Shown: positions 1 through 10,486, counted from the stretch's first letter. The stretch is 64,000 bases of DNA from Paeniglutamicibacter kerguelensis (GCF_017876535.1 NZ_JAGIOF010000001.1:1116001-1180000), one strand, 5' to 3'. Made by a program: numbers and translations. The notes: generated by a model from the sequence alone, not told the origin.

Positions 1-332
1 ATGACGGCGGCACACGCGGCGGCGATCAGCGCGGCCACTCCCAGGCACACAAGGACCCCGCGAGCCTTTGAGTGGTGGGTGCCGTACTTCCGCTGCGCCG
101 TGGCCAGCGACTTCCCGATCGACTTCCGCGCACGCCTGGCCATCGCGCGGTTGCCCGTCACCGTGGCGAGGACTTCCTCCGAGGCACGCGACAACCCCTG
201 GGGGTCGATCCGGTCCACGGCCCGCCGCAAGGAATCCTCCAGGTGCTGTGGGTATTCCTGTTTGGCCTTCTGCGACCAGAGTTCGAGTCGCTTCGTGACG
301 TTCTTCATCTGCTTTTCGGCATGTGTCATCAT
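1..332 (-). CDS. Hypothetical protein with a C-terminal membrane segment, cut by the window edge
   Basis: The reverse strand is open from an ATGATG pair (332/329) to the first base of the window, giving about 110 residues without a stop. A purine-rich GAAGGGG ribosome site precedes the ATG pair. The protein begins MMTHAEKQMKNVTKRLELW, has a charged, helical, Lys/Arg-rich first 85 residues, then enters a hydrophobic stretch (VLVCLGVAALIAAACAAV) that looks like one transmembrane helix. It resembles small actinobacterial membrane-associated proteins of unknown role (DUF3618-like topology), but I recognise no diagnostic motif. The end of the gene lies outside the window. Confidence 0.6.
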   Translation of the reverse strand, partial: MMTHAEKQMKNVTKRLELWSQKAKQEYPQHLEDSLRRAVDRIDPQGLSRASEEVLATVTGNRAMARRARKSIGKSLATAQRKYGTHHSKARGVLVCLGVAALIAAACAAV

Positions 333-661
333 TGCAGGCCCCTTCGCGCCTCGGCCGTTGAATTGTCCTACTGTGGCCAACCTAGACTCATCTAACGCCG
401 CAGGCAAGGACTAGCCGTGAAATCCCCTCCCACCACACACTCGAACAAATGTTCTATTCGTGGGTTGGGTGGATGGCCCCGGCGGCAGCGGAACCGCCCG
501 CGATCCCCGGGAACCGTCCCCTCGGCGCAGAAGAACGGCCATGCGTTGTGCGCACCCTTTCGCGCCCCCAGTGCATCCTCTGCCCACCACTTGCGCCGGC
601 CCGCCGGATGAGTAGGGTGACGCATAGAGGGGACTGGGAACGCCGAGCGCGGGAAAGGGGA
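333..661. other. Intergenic region between divergent genes
   Basis: About 330 bases between the reverse-strand partial gene and the forward sensor kinase. It must hold both promoters. The kinase frame stays open back to 449, but the residues encoded there are not kinase-like, so I treat them as non-coding. No repeat or RNA was recognised. Confidence 0.5.
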
Positions 662-2179
<1,518 letters not shown>

Positions 2180-2265
2180 GTTGCTTCGCCTCGGGATTCG
2201 GTAGCCGCGAAGGCCCCCGGCCATCCCGAAGACCCCGACCATCCACAAGGCCCCGACAGGCCGGG

Positions 2266-3048
2266 TCAGGTGCCCCCGTCGTTGGGCCCGGCCGGCGGGT
2301 GGGTCACAAACACCGCGGCCTGCGTCCGCGACTCGAACCCCAGCTTCGCCAACATCGACGAGACGTAGTTTTTCACGGTCTTCTCCGCGAGGCGCATGCG
2401 CTCGCCGATCTGCCGGTTGCTCATGCCCTCGCCGACAAGTTCCAGCACCCGGCGTTCCTGGGTGGTGAGCGAGCCCATGCGCGGGTCCGGGTTCTCGTGC
2501 GTGAAAAGACCCGAAACGATCCGCTGCTTGAGCCCCGGGGTGAACAGCGATTCGCCGCGGGCCGCCCGGCGCAGCGCCCCGATCAGGTCGTTGCCGGCAA
2601 TTTGCTTCAGCACGTAGCCGACGGCACCGGCAAGCACCGCGCCGCGCAACGCCTGTTCGTCGTCGTAGCTGGTGAGGATCAGGCAATTGAGCGATCCGTC
2701 GATGGAGCGCACGTCGCGGCAGACCTCGATCCCTGTGCCGTCGGGCAGCCGGGCGTCGAGCACCGAAACGTCCGGGCGCAGGGCCGGGATCTGCTTGCGC
2801 GCGTCCTTGGCGCTGCCCGAGGTGCCAACCACCTCGAAGCCCTCGCCCTCCAGCAGCTCGCGCAGCCCGCGGCGCACCAGCTCATGGTCATCGAGGATGA
2901 AAACGCGGATGGGGGGACCTTGCCCCGATCCGCCGACAGAGCCCTCCGCGACGGCGGAGACATCGGCGGTGGCGGCATCGGGGGTTGGTACGACGGCGGA
3001 AACCTCGGTGGCGGGATGGAACCCGGTCGATCCGGCAGTCTGTTCCAT
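2266..3048 (-). CDS. LuxR-family response regulator (DevR/NarL-like)
   Basis: DNA-binding response regulator of about 260 residues. After a Thr/Ala/Val-rich N-terminal extension of about 45 residues comes a receiver domain: acidic pair in FILDDHE, phospho-acceptor Asp in VSVLDARLPDG, conserved Thr/Ser region LILTSYDD and Lys in GYVLKQI. The C-terminal LuxR helix-turn-helix is typical (LTTQERRVLELVGEGMSNRQI, then KTVKNYVSSML). I use the ATG at 3048, with a GGGGTGG ribosome site; an upstream in-frame start at 3123 would add unconserved residues. It is convergent with the kinase at 662-2179, with 86 bases between the two stops, and is the natural cognate partner. The unusually long N-terminus is the only odd point. 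Confidence 0.9.
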   Translation of the reverse strand: MEQTAGSTGFHPATEVSAVVPTPDAATADVSAVAEGSVGGSGQGPPIRVFILDDHELVRRGLRELLEGEGFEVVGTSGSAKDARKQIPALRPDVSVLDARLPDGTGIEVCRDVRSIDGSLNCLILTSYDDEQALRGAVLAGAVGYVLKQIAGNDLIGALRRAARGESLFTPGLKQRIVSGLFTHENPDPRMGSLTTQERRVLELVGEGMSNRQIGERMRLAEKTVKNYVSSMLAKLGFESRTQAAVFVTHPPAGPNDGGT

Positions 3049-3167
3049 GTGGTCCACCCCAATCCCAAGGCGCAAGAAGTTGTCGATGCCTTCATTCTTC
3101 GCCGCGCACCGGGCGGTCGGCAAGGGGCCAAAGGCCCCCGTCCGGAAGCGTGTTCAGGAAGCGGCGA

Positions 3168-3641
3168 CTACTGCTTGGGGCTGGTGCTGGGGCTGTTGTC
3201 GAGGCCGAGCAAATGCCGGGTTCGGGCGTACTTGGCAGCGAGCCGTTCGCGCGTGGCCTCGGGCAGCAGCGCCGTGCGCACGGGGTCGGTGTTGTCATCG
3301 ATGTCCGCGCGCTTGACCGGCAGGGCGGTGGGGTTCGCAAGGACGCGGGCGCAGTAGTCCTCGGGCGCTTCGCCGTCCATCTTGGTCAATGCCTGGACGG
3401 CGGTGATTACGGTGTCGGGGATGCCCGCCGCGGCCAGGTCGGTGGACGACACGTCGCAATCCTCCAGCACATCGTGCAGCCATGCCGCGGCGACCGCCTC
3501 GTCGGCACCGCCCTGGCGGCGTACGCGCTCGGCGACGCGGGCGGGATGGGTGATGTAGTCGGCGCCGGACTTGTCGAATTGGCCGGCGTGGGCGCCGCGA
3601 GCCACGGTCTCGGCGATCTCCACGAATGCCTGCTGGATCAT
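3168..3641 (-). CDS. HD-domain hydrolase, SpoT/MESH1-like
   Basis: Small HD-superfamily metal-dependent phosphohydrolase of about 157 residues. The metal-binding pattern is visible: His in GAHAGQFDKSGADYITHP, the HD pair in AAAWLHDVLEDC, and a downstream Asp in VKRADIDDNTDP. The phrase YITHPARVAE with LHDVLED is characteristic of the hydrolase half of RelA/SpoT proteins and of small (p)ppGpp hydrolases, so alarmone hydrolysis is a reasonable guess, not shown. The start at 3641 is chosen because a strong GGAGGAAG site sits directly before this ATG; the longer GTG start at 3680 has none. Confidence 0.85.
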   Translation of the reverse strand: MIQQAFVEIAETVARGAHAGQFDKSGADYITHPARVAERVRRQGGADEAVAAAWLHDVLEDCDVSSTDLAAAGIPDTVITAVQALTKMDGEAPEDYCARVLANPTALPVKRADIDDNTDPVRTALLPEATRERLAAKYARTRHLLGLDNSPSTSPKQ

Positions 3642-3800
3642 TTCTTCCTCCGTAGCGGGGAATGCGTTGCCCCGTTTCACACGTTACCAAGTCCCGCAGA
3701 CTCCTTTGGCAGGCCCGGACATGCGGCGGCGTACAGGTGGGAGTCTCCATCGGTTGGGTTTCCTGCGGGTGGAGGCTGGAGGAATCCCGGTCCCCGGGTG

Positions 3801-3968
3801 TCAGCGGGGGATTCGGGGCTTCGGGCGTCCGGCGGGCCGCCCGGCGAGGTTGATTGCGTATTCGACGCCGCCTTCTGCGTTGCCGTCGATGCGCACGGGC
3901 CACTCGGCGCGGAAGTGGCGCACCAAGGTCATGCCGCATCTTTCCATCACCATCCTGGAGGAGGTGTG
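3801..3968 (-). pseudogene. Remnant of a GNAT N-acetyltransferase (C-terminal end only)
   Basis: The reverse frame ending at 3801 reads SSRMVMERCGMTLVRHF, then EWPVRIDGN and GVEYAINL. This is the typical last third of a GNAT acetyltransferase (the SxxVxEKxGM helix followed by the final strands and a W/EYA ending). Nothing upstream in any reverse frame looks like the GNAT acetyl-CoA-binding motif A, and the frame upstream of about 3970 is unconserved. I read it as a 5'-truncated remnant; an undetected frameshift is possible. Confidence 0.5.
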
Positions 3969-4166
3969 CAATGCCATGGAGGTGTACAAGCACGGCGGAT
4001 CGGTGTCGGCGCCGGAGCGAACTGCGGAAACCACCCTCGAGGCGCACAGTGCTGTTGCAAAGGTGCTCAGGCCGTTCTCCACCGGAGCACTCCAGGTCCG
4101 GATGTTGGGTAATGCAGCTCGAGTCTGGACGCCCTGGCCCGCGCCGTCACACCTTGGAGCCAATTT

Positions 4167-4514
4167 CTAGTGCAGGTGGTCCTCCCAGTCCTCCGGCACG
4201 CGCGGCGCGGGGCCCGGCACCGCCTGTTCGGGCGGGTGGTGCGTGGGCGGGAACAACGCGGGGCCCTCGAAGAAGGTGGAGGTGGCGTAGCTCCAAAACC
4301 AGTCCTCGCCGGGCTCGAAGCTGCTCAGCACCGGATGCCCGGTTGCCCGAGCATGGGCCGTTGCATGCTGCGACGGGGAGGTGTCGCAACATCCGATGTG
4401 CCCGCACTGCGCGCACCGGCGTAGGTGCAGCCACCAGCCTCCGGCGGCCTCGCATTCTGCGCAGCCGGTCCCGCTCGGTGGAACCGAAACATCGATACCC
4501 TGTACGACGTCCAT
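4167..4514 (-). CDS. UBP-type zinc-finger protein
   Basis: Protein of about 115 residues built around a ZnF_UBP domain: GCAECEAAGGWWLHLRRC, AQCGHIGCCD and SQHATAHARATGHPV supply the Cys and His zinc ligands, followed by the conserved SFEPGEDWFWSYA segment. In eukaryotes this fold binds the ubiquitin C-terminus; in actinobacteria the role of these stand-alone proteins is unknown. The start at 4514 (GGGAGATG upstream) puts the finger immediately at the N-terminus; the longer frame to 4574 adds unconserved sequence. Confidence 0.88.
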   Translation of the reverse strand: MDVVQGIDVSVPPSGTGCAECEAAGGWWLHLRRCAQCGHIGCCDTSPSQHATAHARATGHPVLSSFEPGEDWFWSYATSTFFEGPALFPPTHHPPEQAVPGPAPRVPEDWEDHLH

Positions 4515-4634
4515 GTGGTCATCTCCCGTGATCCGGCGCCCGTCACGACATGATCCGGGCGTTCTGACACCCATACTGTACGCCCGGGCCGCGGCCCGAC
4601 GGCAGGGGTCAACAGCAGGCGGGAGGCGGGGCCC

Positions 4635-5585
4635 TCAGGGCAGGAGCCCGAGCCAGCGGTCCGGATCGGTCTCAAGCCTTGCGCGGTCCCAGTTCCCGGG
4701 CCCAGCGGCCGCCGCGTAGGTTTCTTGCAGGAACCGCATCAACTCGCCGTCGGGATCTTTGGCGCCGCGCACGCACTCGTAGGGCAGCACAAACTCGCGG
4801 AGCTCTTGGCTGTAGAAGGCGCCGTCGATGGACAACCGGTGCGCGGAAAAACCCTCCGGTTCGGGATAGGCATAGGAATAGAACGCGCCCTCCTCGCCGC
4901 CGCCGGGCCAGAAACCGCAGCTGCTCACCTCGTGGGAGTATGCCTCCACCATGACCCAATCGGCGCAGTTCGGGGCGCCGCCCGGGTGCCGCGGGGCCGT
5001 GCGGCCGGAGAAGCGCGTGCACACCAGGTCCATGGCGCCCCAGAAGAAGTGAACCGGGCTGGCCTTGCCGCTGAAATGCGACCTGAACCGATTCATCACC
5101 CGATCGGCCTGCAGCAATTGGCGCCAGAAGAGCCGGGCCGCCGCGGGATCGTACGACGCGTGCTGGTGGTCCTCGGCGAAGGGCACCGCCGGCTCCACCT
5201 CCACGGGGGTCGGCCGGATCGCCGTGTCCAGGCCCAGCCGGTCGAGGGCCTCGAACACCTCGGCGTGGAAGCCGGCCGTTGGCATCGGCCGCAGTGGAAT
5301 GGTTTGCCCGGTCCCGTTGGCTGCGCGGATCCGGAGCTGGTGGTCGCAGAAGTCGAACTCGATGTCGAAGGCGCCGCGGGGGTGCGGGATGGAGGACGTC
5401 GTGAGCCCGCGCGGCGAGAGGTACAGCGGGACCTGCCACCAGTGGTTGAGCATCGGCGCGTGGGCCATGCGGATCTTGCCGACGACCTGGGTCCACAGGT
5501 GAAGCGTGTCCCTGGTCTGCGCCCATTCGTCGAGCCGGAGCAGTGGCCAACCGGCGAGCTCTGTTTCGGGTCCTGACGGTTCCAT
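4635..5585 (-). CDS. DUF5996 family protein
   Basis: Cytoplasmic protein of about 316 residues. It opens with WPLLRLDEWAQTRDTLHLWTQ and continues with KIRMAHAPMLNHWWQVPLYL, RGLTTSSIPHPRG and IEFDFCDHQLRI, the conserved signature of the DUF5996 family. Later blocks include VHFFWGAMDLVCTRFSGR and EVSSCGFWPGGG. The biochemical role of the family is not established. The start at 5585 is preceded by GGAAAGCGGAAGG; an ATG eight codons earlier (5609) is possible. Confidence 0.85.
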   Translation of the reverse strand: MEPSGPETELAGWPLLRLDEWAQTRDTLHLWTQVVGKIRMAHAPMLNHWWQVPLYLSPRGLTTSSIPHPRGAFDIEFDFCDHQLRIRAANGTGQTIPLRPMPTAGFHAEVFEALDRLGLDTAIRPTPVEVEPAVPFAEDHQHASYDPAAARLFWRQLLQADRVMNRFRSHFSGKASPVHFFWGAMDLVCTRFSGRTAPRHPGGAPNCADWVMVEAYSHEVSSCGFWPGGGEEGAFYSYAYPEPEGFSAHRLSIDGAFYSQELREFVLPYECVRGAKDPDGELMRFLQETYAAAAGPGNWDRARLETDPDRWLGLLP

Positions 5586-5752
5586 CGGATGCCCTTCCGC
5601 TTTCCGCATGCACTTTTCACCCCGTAACCGTCGGTGGAGCTGGCCGGGGCGGTTGCCGGGGCGGTGCCGTTGCAGCCGATGCTACCCCGTGGCCGGGCGG
5701 CGCGAAATGGGCCCGCCTCCCGCAGCCCGTCGAGCCGGGAGCCGCAGGCGAC

Positions 5753-6688
5753 CTACAAGTCCGACGGGTCGGTGTTGGCGCCGCAAACCAAGAGCGCCAC
5801 CCGCTCCCCGGGGGCCGGAACGTAGGCGCCGGAGCGAACCGCGGCCACCACCGTCGCGGCGCCGTGCTCGACCGCCATGCGGTAGTTCTGCCACAGCCAG
5901 GAGCGGGCCTCGAGAATCGACTGCTCGGTCACCGTCACCGTGGAAACGCCGTGCGCGGCGGCAACCTCGAACCCGATGGTGCCGATCAGCCGGGCGCCGA
6001 GCGAATCGGCGGCGATGCCCGAAACCTCGACCTCGACCGGGTGGCCGGCCGCCAGGGAATCGGTCAGCGACGGGCACAGCTCGGGCTCGACGCCGACGAT
6101 CTTGATCCTTCGGTCAACCCCGGCGGTGATGCCGCCGACCAACCCGCCCCCGCCGACCGCGACCAGCAGGGTGTCCACCCCGCCTGCAGCTTGGCCGATG
6201 ACTTCCAGGCCGATGCTTCCGGCACCCGCGACGATTTCAGCCTGGTCGTACGCATGGCAGAACAACGCGCCGCGCCGCTGGGCGAACTCGATGGCCGCCT
6301 CGTAGGCATGGCTGTACTCGGTGCCGACCAAGTGGACGACGGCTCCGTAGGCCCTGAGCTTCGCCACCTTCACCGCCGGCGCGTTCCCCGGGACAAAGAC
6401 GTTGGCGGGGACGCCCAGGGCGGCCGCCGCGTAGGCGTTTGCGAGTCCCGCGTTGCCGCCGGATGCCGCGACGATGCCTGCCTCGGCATCGAGCTCCCCG
6501 GCTTCCAGGGCAGCCAGCTGCCGGTTGAAGGCGCCGCGGGCCTTGAACGTCCCGGTGAGCTGCAGCTGTTCCAGCTTCAGGTGGGTGACACCGGGCAGGC
6601 CAGGGTCGTCGACCGGCATCAACGGCGTCGTGCGGACGCGGCCTGCGATGCGTGCGGAGGCGTCGAGGACATCGGAGAGCAGAAGCAT
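5753..6688 (-). CDS. Threonine/serine dehydratase-like PLP enzyme
   Basis: Fold-type II PLP enzyme of 311 residues related to threonine dehydratase and serine racemase. The Schiff-base lysine lies in QLTGTFKARGAFN, the substrate loop in AASGGNAG, and the phosphate-binding glycine loop in VAVGGGGLVGG. There is no C-terminal ACT regulatory domain, so it resembles catabolic or side-activity enzymes rather than the feedback-controlled biosynthetic IlvA. Probable reaction: dehydration of threonine or serine to the 2-oxoacid plus ammonia, or racemisation. It lies about 90 bases from the start of the ABC-F gene downstream but need not share its function. Confidence 0.85.
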   Translation of the reverse strand: MLLLSDVLDASARIAGRVRTTPLMPVDDPGLPGVTHLKLEQLQLTGTFKARGAFNRQLAALEAGELDAEAGIVAASGGNAGLANAYAAAALGVPANVFVPGNAPAVKVAKLRAYGAVVHLVGTEYSHAYEAAIEFAQRRGALFCHAYDQAEIVAGAGSIGLEVIGQAAGGVDTLLVAVGGGGLVGGITAGVDRRIKIVGVEPELCPSLTDSLAAGHPVEVEVSGIAADSLGARLIGTIGFEVAAAHGVSTVTVTEQSILEARSWLWQNYRMAVEHGAATVVAAVRSGAYVPAPGERVALLVCGANTDPSDL

Positions 6689-6777
6689 GTGTGGCTCTTT
6701 TCCGCCGGCGAGGGCGTTCGATCCGGGAAGCGGGGTGATGAAGCGGCCGGGTGAAGTGGCCGGGCGGCGTGCGGTCC

Positions 6778-8424
6778 CTAGGAGTTGATGCCGATGCGGA
6801 CCTTGCCGTCCTCGACCTGCCAGCGCGCATCAAGCCGGACGTTGTCCAGCAGCCGGCGGTCGTGGGTCACCAGGAGCAGCGCACCCTCGTAGGAGTCCAG
6901 GGCCTCCTCGAGCTGTTCGATGGCGGGCAGGTCCAGGTGGTTGGTCGGCTCGTCGAGGACCAGCAGGTTAACCCCGCGCGCCTGCAGCAATGCCAGGCCC
7001 GATCGCGTGCGTTCACCGGGGGATAGGTCGCGGACCAGCGACGCGGTTTGGTGTGCCTTGAGGCCGAACTTCGCCAGCAGCGTCCGCGCCTCGGCCGGGG
7101 ACATCTCCGGAACGGCGGCCTCGAAGGCCTCGCCCAGGGCGGTGTCCTCGCTCAGGTAGCTGCGCGCCTGGTCGATTTCGCCGATCGCCACCGAGGAACC
7201 CAGCGACGCGGAGCCGGTGTCCGGGGCAAGGTGCCCGAGCAGCAGGTTCAGCAGCGTGGACTTGCCGGCGCCGTTGGGGCCCGTGATGCCGATCCGGTCC
7301 CCGGCGTTGACCTGCGCCGACACCGGCCCGAACGTGAAGTCCCCGCGCGTGATCGCGGCGTCGTTGAGCGTGCTGACCACGCTGGAGGAACGCGGGGCCG
7401 CGGCGATCTCGAACTGCAGCACCCATTCCTTGCGCGGCTCGGCCACCTCGTCCAGCCGCTTGATGCGCGACTCCATCTGCCGGACCTTCTGCGCCTGCTT
7501 CTCCGAGGACTCGTTGGACGCCTTGCGGCGAAGCTTGTCGTTGTCCGGGTTCTTCTTCATGGCGTTGCGCACGCCCTGGGAGGACCACTCGCGCTGGGTG
7601 CGGGCGCGCGAGACCAGGTCCGCCTTCTTGTCGGCGAACTCGTCGTACGCCTCGCGGGCGTGCCGGCGGTTGATGGCGCGCTCCTCCAGGTAGGAGTCGT
7701 AGCCGCCGTCGTAGACCGCAACCTGGTTCTGCGCCAGGTCCAGTTCGACGATGCGGGTGACGCAGCGGGCCAGGAACTCGCGGTCGTGGGACACCAGCAC
7801 CACGCCGGTGCGCAGCGAGGAAACGAAGGACTCGAGGCGTTCAAGCCCGGCCAGGTCCAGGTCGTTGGTCGGTTCGTCGAGCAGGACCAGGTCAAAGCGG
7901 CTGAGCAGCAGGGCCGCCAGGGCCACGCGGGCCACCTGTCCGCCGGAGAGGGCGGTCATCGGGGTGTCGGTGGGCAGGTCGAAACCCAACTCGGCAAGCG
8001 TTGCCGGCGCACGGTCCTCGAGGTCCATGGCGCCGCTGGCCATCCAGTGGTCGAACGCCGCCGCGTAGGCGTCGTCGGAGCCCGGCGCGTCGGAACCCAG
8101 GGCCTCCGCGGTGGCCTCCATGTCGGCGGTGGCCTGGGCGCACCCGGTGCGGCGGGCCAGGTAGGCCTCGATGGTCTCGCCCTCGAGGCGTTCGTGTTCC
8201 TGCGGAAGCCAGCCGATGAACGCGCCGTCCGGCGCGCTGGAGACGGTGCCGCCCAGCGGTTCGTCGACGCCGGCCAGCAAACGCAGCAGCGTCGACTTTC
8301 CGGCCCCGTTGGCGCCCACCACGCCGATGACGTCCCCGGGGGAGACAGTGAAGTTCAGGTTGGAGAAAAGGGTTCGGTGGGCGTGGCCACCGGCAAGGTC
8401 CTTGGCCACGAGCGTTGCAGTCAT
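6778..8424 (-). CDS. ABC-F family ATPase (two nucleotide-binding domains)
   Basis: 548 residues with two complete ABC cassettes and no membrane helices, the layout of ribosome-associated ABC-F proteins. First cassette: Walker A GANGAGKST, signature LSGGQVARVALAALL, Walker B LVLLDEPTNDLD. Second: Walker A GPNGAGKST, signature LSPGERTRSGLALL, Walker B LLVLDEPTNHLD. The Lys/Arg/Glu-rich linker between them (around residues 235-320) is the family's tRNA-interacting arm. It may act in translation or in protection against ribosome-targeting antibiotics; the sequence does not decide. A second ABC-F gene lies at 58537-60129. Confidence 0.9.
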   Translation of the reverse strand: MTATLVAKDLAGGHAHRTLFSNLNFTVSPGDVIGVVGANGAGKSTLLRLLAGVDEPLGGTVSSAPDGAFIGWLPQEHERLEGETIEAYLARRTGCAQATADMEATAEALGSDAPGSDDAYAAAFDHWMASGAMDLEDRAPATLAELGFDLPTDTPMTALSGGQVARVALAALLLSRFDLVLLDEPTNDLDLAGLERLESFVSSLRTGVVLVSHDREFLARCVTRIVELDLAQNQVAVYDGGYDSYLEERAINRRHAREAYDEFADKKADLVSRARTQREWSSQGVRNAMKKNPDNDKLRRKASNESSEKQAQKVRQMESRIKRLDEVAEPRKEWVLQFEIAAAPRSSSVVSTLNDAAITRGDFTFGPVSAQVNAGDRIGITGPNGAGKSTLLNLLLGHLAPDTGSASLGSSVAIGEIDQARSYLSEDTALGEAFEAAVPEMSPAEARTLLAKFGLKAHQTASLVRDLSPGERTRSGLALLQARGVNLLVLDEPTNHLDLPAIEQLEEALDSYEGALLLVTHDRRLLDNVRLDARWQVEDGKVRIGINS

Positions 8425-8467
8425 GGTTCCAGTTTAGTTTCCCGCGCGCCGGACCCGGACATCCGGC

Positions 8468-8500
8468 CTGGTTCCCTGCCCGCCGGGAGCGGGGAACCAG
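8468..8500 (-). terminator. Hairpin downstream of the M15 peptidase gene
   Basis: CTGGTTCCC pairs with GGGAACCAG across a 15-base loop, just after the stop of the peptidase gene. There is no clear T-run, which is common in actinobacterial terminators. Confidence 0.5.
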
Positions 8501-8516
8501 CGCGCGGAGCCGGGAA

Positions 8517-9455
8517 TCAGCGCAGGTACTGCGAGCTCATCCAGCCGGTCCTGGTTCCGACCTTCACCTGGACCCATACCCCGGAGGCCTTGCCAGTCAG
8601 CCTGACCTTGGTGCTTTTCTTGACCACGGTCAGCGACTCGGAGGCGGTCGTGGCGCTCTTGCGCAGGTTCACGTTTTGGGTGGCGGTCTTGGTGGACGGC
8701 TTGACGGACGTCACCGGCTTGGTGGTCGTCTTCGGGGTGCTGGCCACACCGTAGTAGTGCTCGAGCGTCTTGGACTTCTTCTTGGCCATGGTGCGGGCCT
8801 GCGTGGTGCCGACGTAGCGGAAATGCCACGGCTCGTAGGAGTAACCGGTCACATTTTGCTGTCCCTTGGGGTAGCGCAGCACAAAGCCGTACTTCGGTGC
8901 GTTCTTGGCCATCCATTTGCCCACAGGCGTGTTTTCGAAGCAGTCCTGCAGGGCGCAGGCCTTGTTGAAGTTTCCGACGTCGAGGCTCAGCCCGGTCTGG
9001 TGCTCCGAGGTACCCGGCTTGGCGGCGAGGCTCAGCGCCTTCGTCGGTCCGTACCAGCGGGTGTACTGGTCAACGATCTTCTTTTGGGAGGAGTACGAGC
9101 GGTATCCGGAGGTGAGCTTGATTTTCACACCGTCCTTTTTGGCCGCCGCAGCAAGCTTCTTGTAGGCGGTTGCGGTTGTGGTTTGCAGGCGGATGCCGTT
9201 CGTTCCCGGGATCGTCGTGGTCTTCGGGGCGTACGTCTTGGGGGCCAGCGGGTAGGTCTTGTTGACCAGCACGTTGAACTTCTTCGGGTTCCGCGGCGGG
9301 GCCGGCTTCTTGGCCAGCTGCGGGGTCAGCGTCAACGACGCGGGCGCCAATGATTGTGCCGACGCCGACGCCGATGCCGGGGCGGCGGCGAAGCCCATGG
9401 TCAACGAGAGCGTGGCGGTCGCCAGCAGGGCCGGAATCTTAAGGTGTTTTCGCAT
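8517..9455 (-). CDS. Secreted M15-family D-alanyl-D-alanine carboxypeptidase with C-terminal SH3 domain
   Basis: About 312 residues. The signal peptide (MRKHLKIPALLATATLSLTM followed by an Ala/Ser-rich cleavage region) exports it. The VanY/DacB-type M15 core shows the zinc site: LTSGYRSYSSQ, then SEHQTGLSLDVGN and later YEPWHFRYVG. A Lys/Thr-rich linker leads to a bacterial SH3 domain (VNLRKSATTASESL to TGWMSSQYL), which usually binds the cell wall. The expected role is trimming of peptidoglycan stem peptides. I use the ATG at 9455 because it begins a clean signal peptide; the frame remains open to 9617 with unrelated residues. Confidence 0.9.
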   Translation of the reverse strand: MRKHLKIPALLATATLSLTMGFAAAPASASASAQSLAPASLTLTPQLAKKPAPPRNPKKFNVLVNKTYPLAPKTYAPKTTTIPGTNGIRLQTTTATAYKKLAAAAKKDGVKIKLTSGYRSYSSQKKIVDQYTRWYGPTKALSLAAKPGTSEHQTGLSLDVGNFNKACALQDCFENTPVGKWMAKNAPKYGFVLRYPKGQQNVTGYSYEPWHFRYVGTTQARTMAKKKSKTLEHYYGVASTPKTTTKPVTSVKPSTKTATQNVNLRKSATTASESLTVVKKSTKVRLTGKASGVWVQVKVGTRTGWMSSQYLR

Positions 9456-9570
9456 GGGTGTGTCCGGTTCCGTTCGCTCGATGATGCCGGCCCTCTGTTG
9501 CGCGGCGTGCCTTGCGAACCATCTTATCCACAATCGTTGGTGAAAATCCTGCAGACCGAGCCGTTCGAGC

Positions 9571-9780
9571 TTAGTGCTGGTGTTCGGCCCGGTAGACGTG
9601 GACCAGCGCGTTGGCATGCCCGTGGCCGATGCCGTGTTCGGATTTCAACCAGTTGACCTGCTCCAGGTGTTTCTTTCCGGCAACCGCATTCAAAAGGTTC
9701 ATCCAATGTTCGATCGGCTGGCCGTATTTCGACTCGATCGACGGGAAATAGGACTTGGGTCCCTTGGGTGCATCACTCAT
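9571..9780 (-). CDS. DUF4287 domain small protein
   Basis: 69 residues: YFPSIESKYGQPIEHWMNLL, then HLEQVNWLKSEHGIGHGHAN and ALVHVYRAEHQH. The pattern of an N-terminal IE..YG..I..W followed by LK.EHG.GHGHAN is that of the DUF4287 family, small cytosolic proteins of unknown function. The start at 9780 has GGGATGG upstream; an ATG three codons earlier is also possible. Confidence 0.85.
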   Translation of the reverse strand: MSDAPKGPKSYFPSIESKYGQPIEHWMNLLNAVAGKKHLEQVNWLKSEHGIGHGHANALVHVYRAEHQH

Positions 9781-10072
9781 ACGGTCCATCCCAGCATGCC
9801 TATGTCCCTCCCGCAAGGGTCGGGAAACAGTCGGGAAGGCAGGTAAACGCCAAAACCACCCGGGCGCGCTGCTGTTGGGCCCGTGACTTTGTACCCTACT
9901 CCGCACAAGGGATGCGGGAGCAGGATGAGAGTAGCCGACGGAAGAATGCAGGACTAAGGGCAAACCAAGGTCCTCATTGGGTTTCCGACGGAGCCCGATC
10001 GGGCGACCCCTCATCGCGTATCGACAAACTCGTGAATCGGGGGACGGGATGAAAGGCAAGGAGATCTAGACC

Positions 10073-10438
10073 ATGAAGCGGTTTACTGGATGGCAGAACT
10101 GGTTGGTGGTGGCATCCGGCGTATACACGCTGCTCGCCATGACGTGGACCACCGCGATGGGTTCGTCCAATGCGTACATGACTGCCGGTGGTATTGCGTT
10201 GATTGTGATCGGTGCGATCAACCTGGCATTGCCGGGCACGCCCGCAGCGGAATGGGTACAGCTCGTCGTGGCACTGTTGGTCGTTGCGTCACCGTGGATG
10301 GGTAGCTTCGCGTCCGGCATGCCGGGCGTGGCATGGAACACCTGGATCCCGGGCGTGGTGGCACTTGTCGCCACGGGCATGGCGGTCAAGCCGGCGATGC
10401 GTGAGTACCACGAGCATCACCATGCTACTTCGCACTAA
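10073..10438 (+). CDS. SPW-repeat membrane protein
   Basis: 121 residues with four predicted membrane helices. The paired WQNWLVVASGVY and NTWIPGVVALVATG segments and the SPWMGSF motif mark the SPW repeat, typical of small actinobacterial integral membrane proteins of unknown role. The tail is His-rich (EYHEHHHATSH). A good ribosome site (GGCAAGGAGAT) precedes the ATG. It stands alone, followed by a hairpin. Confidence 0.88.
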   Translation: MKRFTGWQNWLVVASGVYTLLAMTWTTAMGSSNAYMTAGGIALIVIGAINLALPGTPAAEWVQLVVALLVVASPWMGSFASGMPGVAWNTWIPGVVALVATGMAVKPAMREYHEHHHATSH

Positions 10439-10455
10439 GTGAACACAACCAATTT

Positions 10456-10486
10456 GCAGGGCCCGGCCGTAGAGGCCGGGTCCTGC
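10456..10486 (+). terminator. Hairpin after the SPW gene
   Basis: GCAGGGCCCGGCC pairs with GGCCGGGTCCTGC around a short loop, 18 bases past the stop codon. The stem is 12-13 base pairs with one G-T pair and no T-run. Confidence 0.65.

Noticed and set aside
3681..4166. Full-length GNAT gene
   Set aside because: Only the C-terminal third can be recognised in any frame.
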